Shown one piece after another: positions 17,040 to 25,304 of a stretch of 64,000 nucleotides of DNA (position 1 is the first letter of the stretch; each line of letters begins with the position of its first letter). Where the stretch lies: the NCBI RefSeq assembly GCF_031759225.1, contig NZ_CP134494.1, positions 498,001-562,000 of the forward strand, in the 5' to 3' direction. Origin of the DNA: Mesobacillus jeotgali. Its GTDB lineage: Bacteria; Bacillota; Bacilli; Bacillales; Cytobacillaceae. Position numbers and translations under genes: made by a program. The notes below the pieces were generated by a model. That model searched no databases, was not told where the DNA came from, and saw nothing but the letters and a program-made list of their open reading frames with translations.

Positions 17040-17342
17040 ATGGCGAAGATTATTGTTATTTACGATCAGCCGAGGGATCAAGCAGGATTTGAAAAGCACT
17101 ATTTTGAGGTTCATATTCCGCTTGTTCAAAAGGTTCCAAATTTAAAAGACGCCGAGGTTCATCGTGTGCTGCAGTCCATGTATACAGATGAAAAATTATA
17201 CTTGATTGCTGAACTGCATTTTGAAAATCCAGAAGTCCTGGCACAGGCGCTGGCAACTCCGGAATTCCAGGAAGTGCAGGGAGATGTGAAAAATCTTGTA
17301 ACCTATCTCAATAAGCCGCCAGTAGTGGCGATTGTGGATTAG
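17040..17342 (+). CDS. EthD family protein
   Basis: The 100-residue dimeric alpha/beta-barrel (ferredoxin-like) protein starts MAKIIVIYDQP. It contains the EthD hallmark FEKHYFEVHIPLVQKVPNLK and a terminal LVTYLNKPPV. Family members act in or beside degradative pathways, but their chemistry is poorly known. AAAGGGGGAAG precedes ATG 17040. Monocistronic, bounded by a hairpin downstream. Confidence 0.88.
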   Translation: MAKIIVIYDQPRDQAGFEKHYFEVHIPLVQKVPNLKDAEVHRVLQSMYTDEKLYLIAELHFENPEVLAQALATPEFQEVQGDVKNLVTYLNKPPVVAIVD

Positions 17343-17354
17343 CTATACGCAACG

Positions 17355-17380
17355 AAGGGACATTGAAAAAATGTCCCTTG
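17355..17380. terminator. Hairpin between converging genes
   Basis: AAGGGACATT pairs perfectly with AATGTCCCTT. No long U-run, so termination strength is uncertain. Confidence 0.55.
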
Positions 17381-17385
17381 GTCCG

Positions 17386-17934
17386 TTATTTAAGCTTATT
17401 CAATTTGTACGCATATCCTAGATAAGGCATAAAAGTAAACACCAGTCCGATGAGTGAAACAACGAATAGAACTCCTATGACCGTTTTCACTGTTCCTTCA
17501 AAACTGCTAAATAGGGAGAAGTAGGAGATTACCCAAAGTGCGGTCATGATGGATAAGGTTGCAGCGAGCATGATTAAGGCACCTTTGCCCATCCTGCTTT
17601 TCTCGCTGCTGTATTTTTCAACCAGGGAATCGCTGTCCGTATAGATAGGGGCTGTTCCTTTTGGTGCACTGAAAATATGAATATAATTTTCTGCTGTTCC
17701 TTCATGTTTCCAGCCAGCTTCTTTAAAATAGGCAAAATAATCAGCGTCTGCGTCTTTTCGGTAGTCAAGTGAATACTGAATGTCCTGAGTCTCAGCTTTC
17801 CTTAGTCGATAGCCCATGAAGGCGAAACGATCGAAAATCCATCCTTCGCGAGCGAGCTGCTCCAATTTACTCATATCCTTTTCTTCGTCAAAAGCTAATC
17901 CGCCGCTCATTATATATTTTGTCTGTCCCATCAT
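17386..17934 (-). CDS. DUF2812 membrane protein
   Basis: The 182-residue protein has a soluble N-terminal domain with GWIFDRFAFMGYRLRKAE and YSLDYRKDADADYFAYFKEAGWKH, the typical DUF2812 signature. Two C-terminal membrane helices follow (about 119-140 and 149-170). Proteins of this family are almost always encoded behind a PadR regulator, as here, where the start overlaps the padR stop by 4 bp (ATGA). Function unknown; probably a membrane stress or sensing role under PadR control. Confidence 0.88.
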   Translation of the reverse strand: MMGQTKYIMSGGLAFDEEKDMSKLEQLAREGWIFDRFAFMGYRLRKAETQDIQYSLDYRKDADADYFAYFKEAGWKHEGTAENYIHIFSAPKGTAPIYTDSDSLVEKYSSEKSRMGKGALIMLAATLSIMTALWVISYFSLFSSFEGTVKTVIGVLFVVSLIGLVFTFMPYLGYAYKLNKLK

Positions 17935-18269
17935 GCATTCTCCCCTTTCTGGTCTAAAATGGCTTTAGCATGCCGGATCATTTCTTCCCTGCGTTTCACA
18001 TCTTTTTTTAATAAATCAATTCCTTGCCTGGTGGCAATATAAGTCTTTCGCGTATCAGTATCATCGCCAATTTGCTCAATCATGCCCGCTGTTAAAAGCT
18101 TCTTTATCGTGGTATACATCGAAGCAGGGCCAATCATAAACTTCTTTTCGGTCATTTCTTCGATGTTTTTCATAATCAAATACCCGTGTCTGGCTTCGAC
18201 AAGTGAGAGCAAAATGTAGTAATACGTATCTGTCAGTTCACCAGTTTCCAGTACATCGTTTCTAGCCAT
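17931..18269 (-). CDS. PadR family transcriptional regulator
   Basis: The 112-residue PadR protein has the winged helix in ETGELTDTYYYILLSLVEARHGYLIMKNIEEM, GPASMYTTIKKLLTAGMIEQ and a DTRKTYIATRQGIDLLKKD wing. A short C-terminal dimerisation helix marks it as PadR-s1 class. AGGTGATGG precedes the start. It lies first in an operon with the DUF2812 gene and just downstream of two identical operator-like palindromes (18281-18332), so autorepression is likely. Confidence 0.92.
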   Translation of the reverse strand: MARNDVLETGELTDTYYYILLSLVEARHGYLIMKNIEEMTEKKFMIGPASMYTTIKKLLTAGMIEQIGDDTDTRKTYIATRQGIDLLKKDVKRREEMIRHAKAILDQKGENA

Positions 18270-18280
18270 TCCATCACCTC

Positions 18281-18351
18281 TATATCGTTTAATGATATAT
18301 ATTTAAATATAATATATCGTTTAATGATATATATGTCAATAAATGATATAT
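18281..18351. promoter_or_regulatory. Repeated PadR operator-like palindromes
   Basis: The 20-mer TATATCGTTTAATGATATAT occurs twice, at 18281-18300 and 18313-18332, exactly 32 bp apart (about three helical turns). A third half-site AATGATATAT is at 18342-18351. They sit between the divergent padR and AraC-type genes, so both could be affected. Confidence 0.7.
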
Positions 18352-18441
18352 ATATTTTTCCAAAACAAGAACTGTCCCTCTGTTCATATCTCCCAAAAGT
18401 CTTGTAAAATTAGAAGAGAGATTACCCGTAAAGTGGTGAGG

Positions 18442-19347
18442 ATGATTCAACAGTTACTATTGCTTCAGCGTGTCATTGATTATATAGAGGATCATATTAA
18501 AGAGGAACTGAGTGCTGAAGAGCTGGCGCGAATGGTGGGGTATTCTCCTTTTCATTTTTCGCGGATTTTTCAGAAGCAGACGGGTTATACATTGATGGAT
18601 TATGTGGTCAAAAGGAAGCTCCAGTTTGCGCTGTACGAATTAGTGAATGGGAAGAAGATCATCGAAATTGCGATGGATTACGGGTTTGAAACACATTCTG
18701 GCTTTACGAGGGCGTTCAAGAAGTGTTTTGGAAGTCCGCCGAGTCTTTATAAGGAGCATGGTCCGACATCGCTGCCGCAAAAACTGGATCTGATGAGCCT
18801 TCACGAAAAGAACACGGGCGGCATTGTCTTGCAGCCCCAGATCGTCCGTCGTGACGCGTTCAATGTCGCGGGAAAAATCTTCAGTATCGAGAATTTCCCT
18901 GCTGACCGAAACGTGCCGGCGTTTTGGGACCAGGAAGGTTTGACAGACGGTTCGATTGAAAGGTATCTGTACAAAGAGTTGGTGCCAAAAAAACATGGAG
19001 AGTATTGCATCAATTTGAGCCGCAGTCTGGAAGAAGGCTTGTGCAGTTATTTATTTGCTGTAGACCATGACGATGAAAAAGGCTTACCGGCGGAAATAAC
19101 TTCTACCCAAATCCCCGAAGCTGTCTATGCCATATTCAGGACGCCTTTGGTTGAGGTTGACCAATTCGCTGCGGCCATCAAAGGGACGTGGAGATACATA
19201 CTCGAGGATTGGTTTCCGAACTCATCCTATGAAGTGGATGAAGAGGGCTTTGACTTTGAGTATTATGATGAGCATTGCCATTACTGGGATTTTAAAAGGG
19301 TCTATATGGAAATTCATATTCCAATCAAAGAAAAATCTCGAGAATGA
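18442..19347 (+). CDS. AraC family regulator with GyrI-like effector domain
   Basis: The 301-residue protein has two N-terminal AraC helix-turn-helix motifs. The first is ELSAEELARMVGYSPFHFSRIFQKQTG and the second, around residues 70-90, is IIEIAMDYGFETHSGFTRAFKKCFG. The C-terminal half is a GyrI-like/effector-binding domain (IVRRDAFNVAGKIF, AVYAIFRTPLVE, EIHIPIKEK). This Rob/SoxS-like layout usually senses a small molecule or drug. ATG 18442 follows GTGGTGAGG; an upstream in-frame ATG in the padR operator region is not used. It may regulate the MFS gene that converges on it. Confidence 0.92.
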   Translation: MIQQLLLLQRVIDYIEDHIKEELSAEELARMVGYSPFHFSRIFQKQTGYTLMDYVVKRKLQFALYELVNGKKIIEIAMDYGFETHSGFTRAFKKCFGSPPSLYKEHGPTSLPQKLDLMSLHEKNTGGIVLQPQIVRRDAFNVAGKIFSIENFPADRNVPAFWDQEGLTDGSIERYLYKELVPKKHGEYCINLSRSLEEGLCSYLFAVDHDDEKGLPAEITSTQIPEAVYAIFRTPLVEVDQFAAAIKGTWRYILEDWFPNSSYEVDEEGFDFEYYDEHCHYWDFKRVYMEIHIPIKEKSRE

Positions 19348-19369
19348 AATCATCCTCGAGATTTTTTAA
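19333..19369. terminator. Shared terminator of converging araC-type and MFS genes
   Basis: AAATCTCGAG pairs with CTCGAGATTT across a 12-nt loop; T-run on the plus strand and A-run on the other side. It overlaps the ends of both genes. Confidence 0.8.
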
Positions 19370-20588
19370 TGACCAATTGATAGAAATAGATTACCGGCGT
19401 TAAAAGAAGGGCGCTGGTAATCATGGCAATTTTAATCGAAAAACTAGCGGCAATTAATCCAATTGCCGGCCCTCCGCTAATCTGGCCTATCGCATCAACC
19501 TGGCCTTTTACCGAAAAGAACGCCGCGCGAGTCGACGAGTCAGGAATGATTTTATTCAGCCATGTATCCTCAAGCGGTGCCATCACAGATCTTGTTCCCT
19601 GGATGATCAGGTAAAAGCACAGCAAACCGATGATCCCGGTTGAAAGAGCAAAACCGGTCAGCGAAACGATGATCAGAACACATCCAATCAACAGGGACAC
19701 ATAGATGGTGTTCAGCTTATGATGGATGGAACTCCGGCTGATAAAATGAAGGCCGACAAAGGAAAGGAGCATTACGGCAAAATTAATGCTGCCGATCAGG
19801 ATGACCAAATGGCCTTCTGTCATGTAGGCGAGATGGGTCTCTTCAAGAAAATGAGAGATCCATAGGCGGTCAAAGCCCTCGCTATATAACCCGAAAAATA
19901 GAGCAATCAGGAAGAGAATCCTCATCAGGTAACTGGCCTTTGTGTAATGGACCATCTGGTTCATATTACCTTTCAGCGTCTTCCAAGTGGAAGTATTTTT
20001 AGGTTGGACAGGTTTGAAGTTCTCTTCTTTCATAAAAAAGAGCAGGAAAACAACCAAGCACACCATGGATAATCCGCCAATGATGATCGGCAGATTGATC
20101 ATGAAAAAATAACCGATCAACATACTCAAAGGAATCGCGATCACTTCACCGAGCTTGCCAGCCTTGGCACCATCAACAAACGCCTGGGAAGCGCGGTCTT
20201 CTCCGATCTCATCGGCAATCCACGCTTGATGCGCACCGCTCGTAAACGTGTAGCCGATCCCCCAGAGAACCTGCGACACTAAAACGGCCACGAAATAAGG
20301 GAACGATCCCTCAATCAGAAACCCGGCCCCAATCAGAAAGTACCCGAAAATCACAGAAAGCCTGCGACTTTTTAAATCTGCCAAAAAGCCAGTCGGAATC
20401 TCAAACAGGAACACAACTGCCTCCAGAACAGTCCCAACCAGAACCAGCTGCAACGGATCAAGTCCGACGACCTTCACATGGTACAGCAAGTTAACCGTAA
20501 AGATAAATGTAAAAAAGAACTGCGACCAGAAACGAGTATATATATAGACACGATATGAGTCCATTTGCTTAATAAATGCCAATTTCAT
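19350..20588 (-). CDS. MFS transporter
   Basis: The 412-residue polytopic protein has about 12 hydrophobic segments. It carries the MFS loop 2-3-like signature GFLADLKSRRLSVIFGYFLIGAG after helix 2 and a charged central loop (about 190-215) separating two halves. The substrate is unknown; such YfiS/YxiO-like facilitators are often drug or metabolite exporters. The GGGGGAG purine stretch lies very close to ATG 20588, so the start could be a little further in. It is convergent with an AraC/GyrI-type regulator. Confidence 0.85.
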   Translation of the reverse strand: MKLAFIKQMDSYRVYIYTRFWSQFFFTFIFTVNLLYHVKVVGLDPLQLVLVGTVLEAVVFLFEIPTGFLADLKSRRLSVIFGYFLIGAGFLIEGSFPYFVAVLVSQVLWGIGYTFTSGAHQAWIADEIGEDRASQAFVDGAKAGKLGEVIAIPLSMLIGYFFMINLPIIIGGLSMVCLVVFLLFFMKEENFKPVQPKNTSTWKTLKGNMNQMVHYTKASYLMRILFLIALFFGLYSEGFDRLWISHFLEETHLAYMTEGHLVILIGSINFAVMLLSFVGLHFISRSSIHHKLNTIYVSLLIGCVLIIVSLTGFALSTGIIGLLCFYLIIQGTRSVMAPLEDTWLNKIIPDSSTRAAFFSVKGQVDAIGQISGGPAIGLIAASFSIKIAMITSALLLTPVIYFYQLVIKKSRG

Positions 20589-20728
20589 CTCCCCCTAAAA
20601 AAGATTATAGAGAGGGAGGGAGATGATTTCTTTTCCAAATTTGCGGTTTATTGGAGAGTCGGTGGCAATTTTGAAGCCTATGCTCTTTCGGGTCGGCAAG
20701 AAACGTCCTTGTGCCTCTGTACTGAAAA

Positions 20729-20762
20729 ATCGCCTGGAAGTTACTCCAGACGATTTTTTTGA
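20729..20762. terminator. Terminator after the S9 peptidase gene
   Basis: ATCGCCTGGA pairs with TCCAGACGAT (one mismatch) with A- and T-runs on its two sides, so it can work for the reverse-strand peptidase. Confidence 0.65.
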
Positions 20763-20765
20763 GCA

Positions 20766-22607
20766 TTATCGTTTTAAATATTGTTCTAAAAAGTCCAGTA
20801 CAGCCTGGTAGCCTTTTATCCGGTTTTCTTTTTTCATAAATCCGTGTCCCTCATCAGGGAAGACGATATATTCTACCGGTACATTGTTCTTTTCTAATGC
20901 GGCCACGATTTCGTCGGATTCGACCTTCAGTACACGAGGGTCATTTGCTCCCTGTAAAACAATCATCGGCTTGTTGATCTTGTCCGCGTGGAACAATGGA
21001 GAGATGCTCCGGATGTATTCTGTCTGTGTAAACGGGTTTCCGATTTTTTTATAAAGGGCATCACGGAAGCTTTCCCACCAGGCCGGAATGCTTTTCAGCG
21101 TGCGTTCCCAGTTCGAGACACCAAAGATATCCACCCCGACATTGAACTCATCAGGCCTGAATGCCAGCGCGGCAAGAACCATATAGCCGCCGTAGCTTCC
21201 GCCGATGATGCCGATCTTTTCTCCATCGATATCAGCCTGTTCCCTCAAAAACCTCTTGGCCTGGATACAGTCCTCAAGGTCAATTTCCCCGTGCTTCAGG
21301 TCGGCTGCGCTAAAGAACGTTTTGCCGTACCCCGAACTGCCGCGGTTATTGACTGCCAATACAGCATAGCCGTTATTGGCGAGGTATTGGAACAGCGGAT
21401 TGTAATCCGTTCTTGACTGCCCGCCGGGACCTCCGTGGACAAAGACAAGTGCTGGAGCCTTTTCGCCGGCCTTCACGTTTGGCCGGTAATAAATGGCCGG
21501 GATCTCCAATCCATCAAAAGAAGGATAGCGAATCACTTCTGCGTCTGCCAAGTCTGCCTGGCTGATCTCCGGGTTAAGGGTATGTGTGAGCTGTTTTAAT
21601 TGAGAAGTTCCAAGCTCGTAGCTATATAAATTAGTGGGCGAATTCGGGCCATTAAACAAGAAGGTCATTAGACTCTCATCTGCTGAAAATTTCAAGTCCG
21701 AAATTTGCCCTTCGGGAAGTTGTGGCAGGTCCAGATATTCTCCAGTGCTCATATGAAGAACCTTCACGACCGTACTGGCATCCTGGTTCACCCCATAAAC
21801 CATATAGGTATTCTGTTTGGAGAAGCGCGTGAACATGATATCCCAATTTTCCTTCACAACATCCTCTGTTACACCTGTAGAAATATGATACTTTTTCAGA
21901 TAGAGGAATTCTTCATTTTCATCAGCGAGGAAATAAAGATTCTCGGAATTCCTGCAGAATGCTTGTGGGATGTTCTGGATATCCCCTTCATGCGGGGTGG
22001 CATGCAGAAGCTTCTCGGTTTGCACGTCAAAAATGTAAACATTGGAATCATTGGCATTGTTCACTTTTCCTAAGGAAATATACCGCTTATCTAGAGAGAT
22101 GGACCCAAATTCATATCCTTCATCATTCGTAAAAATACAAGTAGGTTCATAAGTGGCAATATCCATTTCATAGACGTCCATGTAACTAGGATTCCGCTTA
22201 TTGGAGCCGTAGAAAAAGCTTTTTCCGTCCTGACTCCAGCCATAAAATTCCGCACGCTCATGCTCCCCTGGAGTGAGGTCAACCTCTTCTCCATTCTCAT
22301 TTTTCACATAAATATGTAGGATTTCATTCCCGCCCTTATCGCTTAAAAATAAAAAGCGGTCATCATGTGGAAAGTAGCCTGCGACAAGAACGGCATTATC
22401 CTCAGAATGAGTCAGCTGTGTCCTCACACCGTCTTCAACTGACACAGAATACGCGTTGTAAATCCCTGTCTTGTCTCCTGAAAACAAGACTTTCCTTCCA
22501 TCAGCTGAAATCGAATTACCAGTAATCGATTCTGATCCATAAAACTGCTGTATTGTGTAGCGCTTCACTTCCGTAGCCTTAGTCTCTTTAACCATAATTT
22601 TTTCCAT
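20766..22607 (-). CDS. S9 family peptidase (acylaminoacyl/prolyl oligopeptidase type)
   Basis: The 613-residue two-domain enzyme has an N-terminal beta-propeller (about 15-340, repeated SxDGRKVLFSGD, DDRFLFLSDKGG-type blades) and a C-terminal alpha/beta-hydrolase domain. In the latter, LVFVHGGPGGQSR forms the oxyanion hole and IIGGSYGGYM holds the nucleophile (about S471). The acid is in NDPRV (about D556) and the base in DEGHGF (about H588). It likely trims peptides in the cytoplasm; no signal peptide is seen. AAAGGAG directly abuts ATG 22607, so ATG 22595 is an equally possible start. Confidence 0.93.
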   Translation of the reverse strand: MEKIMVKETKATEVKRYTIQQFYGSESITGNSISADGRKVLFSGDKTGIYNAYSVSVEDGVRTQLTHSEDNAVLVAGYFPHDDRFLFLSDKGGNEILHIYVKNENGEEVDLTPGEHERAEFYGWSQDGKSFFYGSNKRNPSYMDVYEMDIATYEPTCIFTNDEGYEFGSISLDKRYISLGKVNNANDSNVYIFDVQTEKLLHATPHEGDIQNIPQAFCRNSENLYFLADENEEFLYLKKYHISTGVTEDVVKENWDIMFTRFSKQNTYMVYGVNQDASTVVKVLHMSTGEYLDLPQLPEGQISDLKFSADESLMTFLFNGPNSPTNLYSYELGTSQLKQLTHTLNPEISQADLADAEVIRYPSFDGLEIPAIYYRPNVKAGEKAPALVFVHGGPGGQSRTDYNPLFQYLANNGYAVLAVNNRGSSGYGKTFFSAADLKHGEIDLEDCIQAKRFLREQADIDGEKIGIIGGSYGGYMVLAALAFRPDEFNVGVDIFGVSNWERTLKSIPAWWESFRDALYKKIGNPFTQTEYIRSISPLFHADKINKPMIVLQGANDPRVLKVESDEIVAALEKNNVPVEYIVFPDEGHGFMKKENRIKGYQAVLDFLEQYLKR

Positions 22608-22696
22608 CTCCTTTCCATTACATTAAGAATTCGCTGAATATCTATAAAAACCTTTTTAAAGATTGCTGTGATAAGGGTGGGTCCCGGCGCCAAACG

Positions 22697-22721
22697 TGTA
22701 TCTAGCAGAAAATGACTCTAG
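22697..22721 (+). repeat. 25-bp intergenic repeat, copy A
   Basis: Starts TGTATCTAGCAG and ends CTCTAG; 23 of 25 bases match 24778-24802. The outer CTAG.../...CTAG ends give it weak dyad symmetry. The two copies flank the MFS gene at 22789. Confidence 0.5.
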
Positions 22722-22788
22722 TAAACCATCCAGCTCACTTATGGATCCACCCAAGTCCGGTAGTCGCGTTCATTATATTTTGGGGCAT

Positions 22789-24069
22789 TTATTTTAAACG
22801 GGAGGATTCTAATTCTGCCGATTCACGATGACGTATTTCCTCAATCGTACTCACTCCAAACAAGCCAATCAGGGAAAAGATGACTGGAATGATGAAACCA
22901 TAGAAATAGCCTTCCGTCATGCTGCCTGAGACAGACTGGAAATGATCCAATACCTTTCCGAAAAATACTGGCAATAAAACGGCACTCAGGAATCCACCGG
23001 TATTCGCAAAGCCAGATACAATGCCAGATTCCTTAATAGGAAAGGATTGACGAACGACGGCAAAAGTTAAAGCGCTTGCTCCAAACCCAAAGCCGATGAT
23101 GAAGAAAAGCAAAATGAGCATGAAAAGTGGAGGATTTCCTTTAAAGAAAAGGAAGGCAGACCAGCTTGTGAAAATAATAAAATGAACAGTGACATAAGGA
23201 CGTTTAATTGTTTTTAGACGACTTGCAATCCAACTGGTTAGCGGGGCCCCTATAAGTGCTCCTATAAGACCAACCATGATTAGTTGGCTGGCATCTGACC
23301 GAGTCAGGTCGTACATATTCATCCCATACGGGACTGCCCATGAACTAATAAAGCCCACATAACCGCCAACAACGCCAAAATGACAGAAGAATAAAGCCCA
23401 TGCCTGCCGATTCATAACGATTCTTTTCAGTAACGTTGAAATGTTTTGATGTTGGATTTCATCTTTTACAGTTACGGTTTCATTAGGAAAGAGTTGTCTT
23501 GGTTTTTTTACCAGTACTATGTAAAGAAGAATTCCGGTTAAACATAACGCTATGCCGGCAGAAAAAAATGCTGCTCTCCAGCCAAGTAAGTCAATCCAAG
23601 CGGAGAAAGGGACAGTTGCTAGAAGGAATCCAAGGCTTCCCGTCATTCCTGCGATCCCAATTAATCGAACGAATTCCTTCACTTTAAACCAATGGCTTAA
23701 AATCAAAACCAAGTTGACCCAAATAGTCGCATCTCCAATACCCGTAAGGATCCTGGCGAAAAACAGGACAACCTCATGTGTCCCAAGACTATAAATGATT
23801 GTGCCTAACCCAGTAACGATTGCACCTATGATTAGAAAAAAATTGGGCCCGAACCGATCAGCCAAAATCCCCATTGGAATTTGCAAACTCGTATAAACAA
23901 AGAATTGGATACTCGTTAGTAATCCAATCGTTGTGGCTGTTACTTGAAAATCCTTCATCACCTGCTCTGTAATCAACCCCGGAGCCGTTCGCTGGCTCGA
24001 CAATAATAAGTACGTCAACAACACGGAAACAAATACAACCCACCGAAACCTGCTATTTTGTTTGTCCAA
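22789..24069 (-). CDS. MFS transporter
   Basis: The 426-residue protein has 12 predicted membrane segments. It shows PMGILADRFGPN in loop 2-3 (canonical MFS motif A), ARILTGIGDATIWVN in helix 4 and a basic central loop. The overall pattern (LLLSSQRTAPGLITEQVMKDF at the N-terminus) resembles anion/cation symporter-type or NarK/oxalate-like facilitators; the substrate is not assignable. The start is TTG 24069, about 10 bases after GGGAG. Its upstream region leads into the 52-bp repeat array. Confidence 0.87.
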   Translation of the reverse strand: MDKQNSRFRWVVFVSVLLTYLLLSSQRTAPGLITEQVMKDFQVTATTIGLLTSIQFFVYTSLQIPMGILADRFGPNFFLIIGAIVTGLGTIIYSLGTHEVVLFFARILTGIGDATIWVNLVLILSHWFKVKEFVRLIGIAGMTGSLGFLLATVPFSAWIDLLGWRAAFFSAGIALCLTGILLYIVLVKKPRQLFPNETVTVKDEIQHQNISTLLKRIVMNRQAWALFFCHFGVVGGYVGFISSWAVPYGMNMYDLTRSDASQLIMVGLIGALIGAPLTSWIASRLKTIKRPYVTVHFIIFTSWSAFLFFKGNPPLFMLILLFFIIGFGFGASALTFAVVRQSFPIKESGIVSGFANTGGFLSAVLLPVFFGKVLDHFQSVSGSMTEGYFYGFIIPVIFSLIGLFGVSTIEEIRHRESAELESSRLK

Positions 24070-24229
24070 TGATTTCTACTCCCGTTGGCTTTTACACTAT
24101 ATATATGGATAGTCAGTTAAGGTCATGATAACTTACTGAAACAGCGTGTTTCTTCACGTTTTCTTTTTATCAGCTATGGCGACTAAAGTGCTTCTATTCA
24201 AATCATTTATTCTGGGAGCATAAGGTACG
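24070..24229. other. Promoter side of the MFS gene
   Basis: AT-rich start, then GAAACAGCGTGTTTC (about 24140-24154), a small perfect-arm palindrome that could be an operator or hairpin. The head of the following array contains GGTACGTCCCTATGCTT, also seen in variant form near 37796. Confidence 0.35.
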
Positions 24230-24672
24230 TCCCTATGCTTTCAAACGCCGTTATTGTGACAGGTTTCATGTTGGAGAGCCCGAAGCTGTCAAGAAAAAGC
24301 AGTAATTATGACAGCTTTCAAGGTTCAGAGCCCGAAGCTGTCAAGAAAGCGTGGTTATTGTGACAGCTTTCCGGTTGGAGAGCCCGAAGCTGTCAAGAAA
24401 GCGTGGTTATTGTGACAGCTTTCCGGTTGGAGAGCCCGAAGCTGTCAAGAAAAGGCAGTAATTATGACAGCTTTCAAGGTTCAGAGTCCAAAGCTGTCAA
24501 GAAAAAGCAGTTATTGTGACAGCTTTCAAGGTTCAGAGCCCGAAGCTGTCAAGAAAAAGCAGTTATTGTGACAGCTTTCAAGGTTCAGGGCCCAAAGCTG
24601 TCAAGAAAAAGCAGTAATTGTGACAGCTTTCAAGGTTCAGAGCCCAAAGCTGTCAAGAAAGTGCCAATGCTG
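24230..24672 (+). repeat. Tandem 52-bp hairpin-repeat array A (8 units)
   Basis: Units begin at 24282, 24334, 24386, 24438, 24490, 24542, 24594 and 24646, exactly 52 bp apart, preceded by one degenerate partial unit. Each holds inverted arms (A/G)AAGCTGTCA and TGACAGCTTT separated by 17 bases, then a 15-base linker such as CAAGGTTCAGAGCCC. The last unit runs into a tail, GTGC..ATG.TG..G.TTTAGTGCTG, that also closes array B. It lies between the divergent MFS and thioesterase genes. No ORF, no cas genes. Confidence 0.9.
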
Positions 24673-24777
24673 ACGCTTTAGTGCTGTTATACAGCTAAAA
24701 AAATGGACCGAGCCTAAATCCAAGATATTTAGTAATGGCGTTTTGAAGAAGGATTTATCGTTTAATTTGTTGAAGAA

Positions 24778-24802
24778 TGTATCTAGCAGGAAATGACGCT
24801 AG
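24778..24802 (+). repeat. 25-bp intergenic repeat, copy B
   Basis: Matches 22697-22721 at 23 of 25 positions. It ends 22 bases before the thioesterase start. Confidence 0.5.
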
Positions 24803-24824
24803 AAGCATAGATGCAGGAGGAATG

Positions 24825-25259
24825 ATGGTGATGCAGGTGAGACCGGAATATGAAGATTTTCCATTAAAGGCATATGACAAGATCAGGTATGCAGATACGG
24901 ATCGGCAGGGACATGTAAATAACGCATTGTTTTCAACCTTCCTGGAAACGGGGAGAACGGAGCTTCTGTATGCAAAGGAGCCGCTGCATGCTGAAAACGC
25001 CTCGTTTGTCATAGCTAGTCTGAAGCTGGATTTACTTTCTGAAATACGATGGCCTGGGACAGTGGAAATCGGCAGTGCCATCACAAGAGTTGGCAACAGT
25101 TCTTTTTCATTATTTCAGGGAATCTATCAAAATGGAAAGCTTGCTGCGGTGGCCGAAACTGTCATCGTGCAAATGGACGAGCACACTAGAAAGTCTGCGC
25201 CACTTTCCTCTGAAACAAAAGGGCAATTAAAGCAGTATTTAGTGGAAATAGAAAAATAG
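24825..25259 (+). CDS. Acyl-CoA thioesterase (hotdog fold)
   Basis: The protein of about 144 residues has the 4HBT hotdog signature IRYADTDRQGHVNNALFSTFLETGRTELL, where the aspartate of YADTD is the catalytic residue. Strands follow (EIGSAITRVGNSSFSLFQGIYQ). It would hydrolyse acyl-CoA or acyl-ACP thioesters. AGGAGG at 24815-24820 is followed by three in-frame ATGs (24822, 24825, 24831), so the exact start is uncertain. The next gene, a nitroreductase, follows 45 bp later and is probably co-transcribed. Confidence 0.88.
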   Translation: MVMQVRPEYEDFPLKAYDKIRYADTDRQGHVNNALFSTFLETGRTELLYAKEPLHAENASFVIASLKLDLLSEIRWPGTVEIGSAITRVGNSSFSLFQGIYQNGKLAAVAETVIVQMDEHTRKSAPLSSETKGQLKQYLVEIEK

Positions 25260-25304
25260 ACGCGGGGACGGGCGGAACCATCCCGATACTTAGGAGTGAT
25301 TATT

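Noticed and set aside
20565..20811. Two overlapping plus-strand frames between the MFS and peptidase genes
   Set aside because: Both overlap the terminator of the reverse-strand peptidase and have no coding character.
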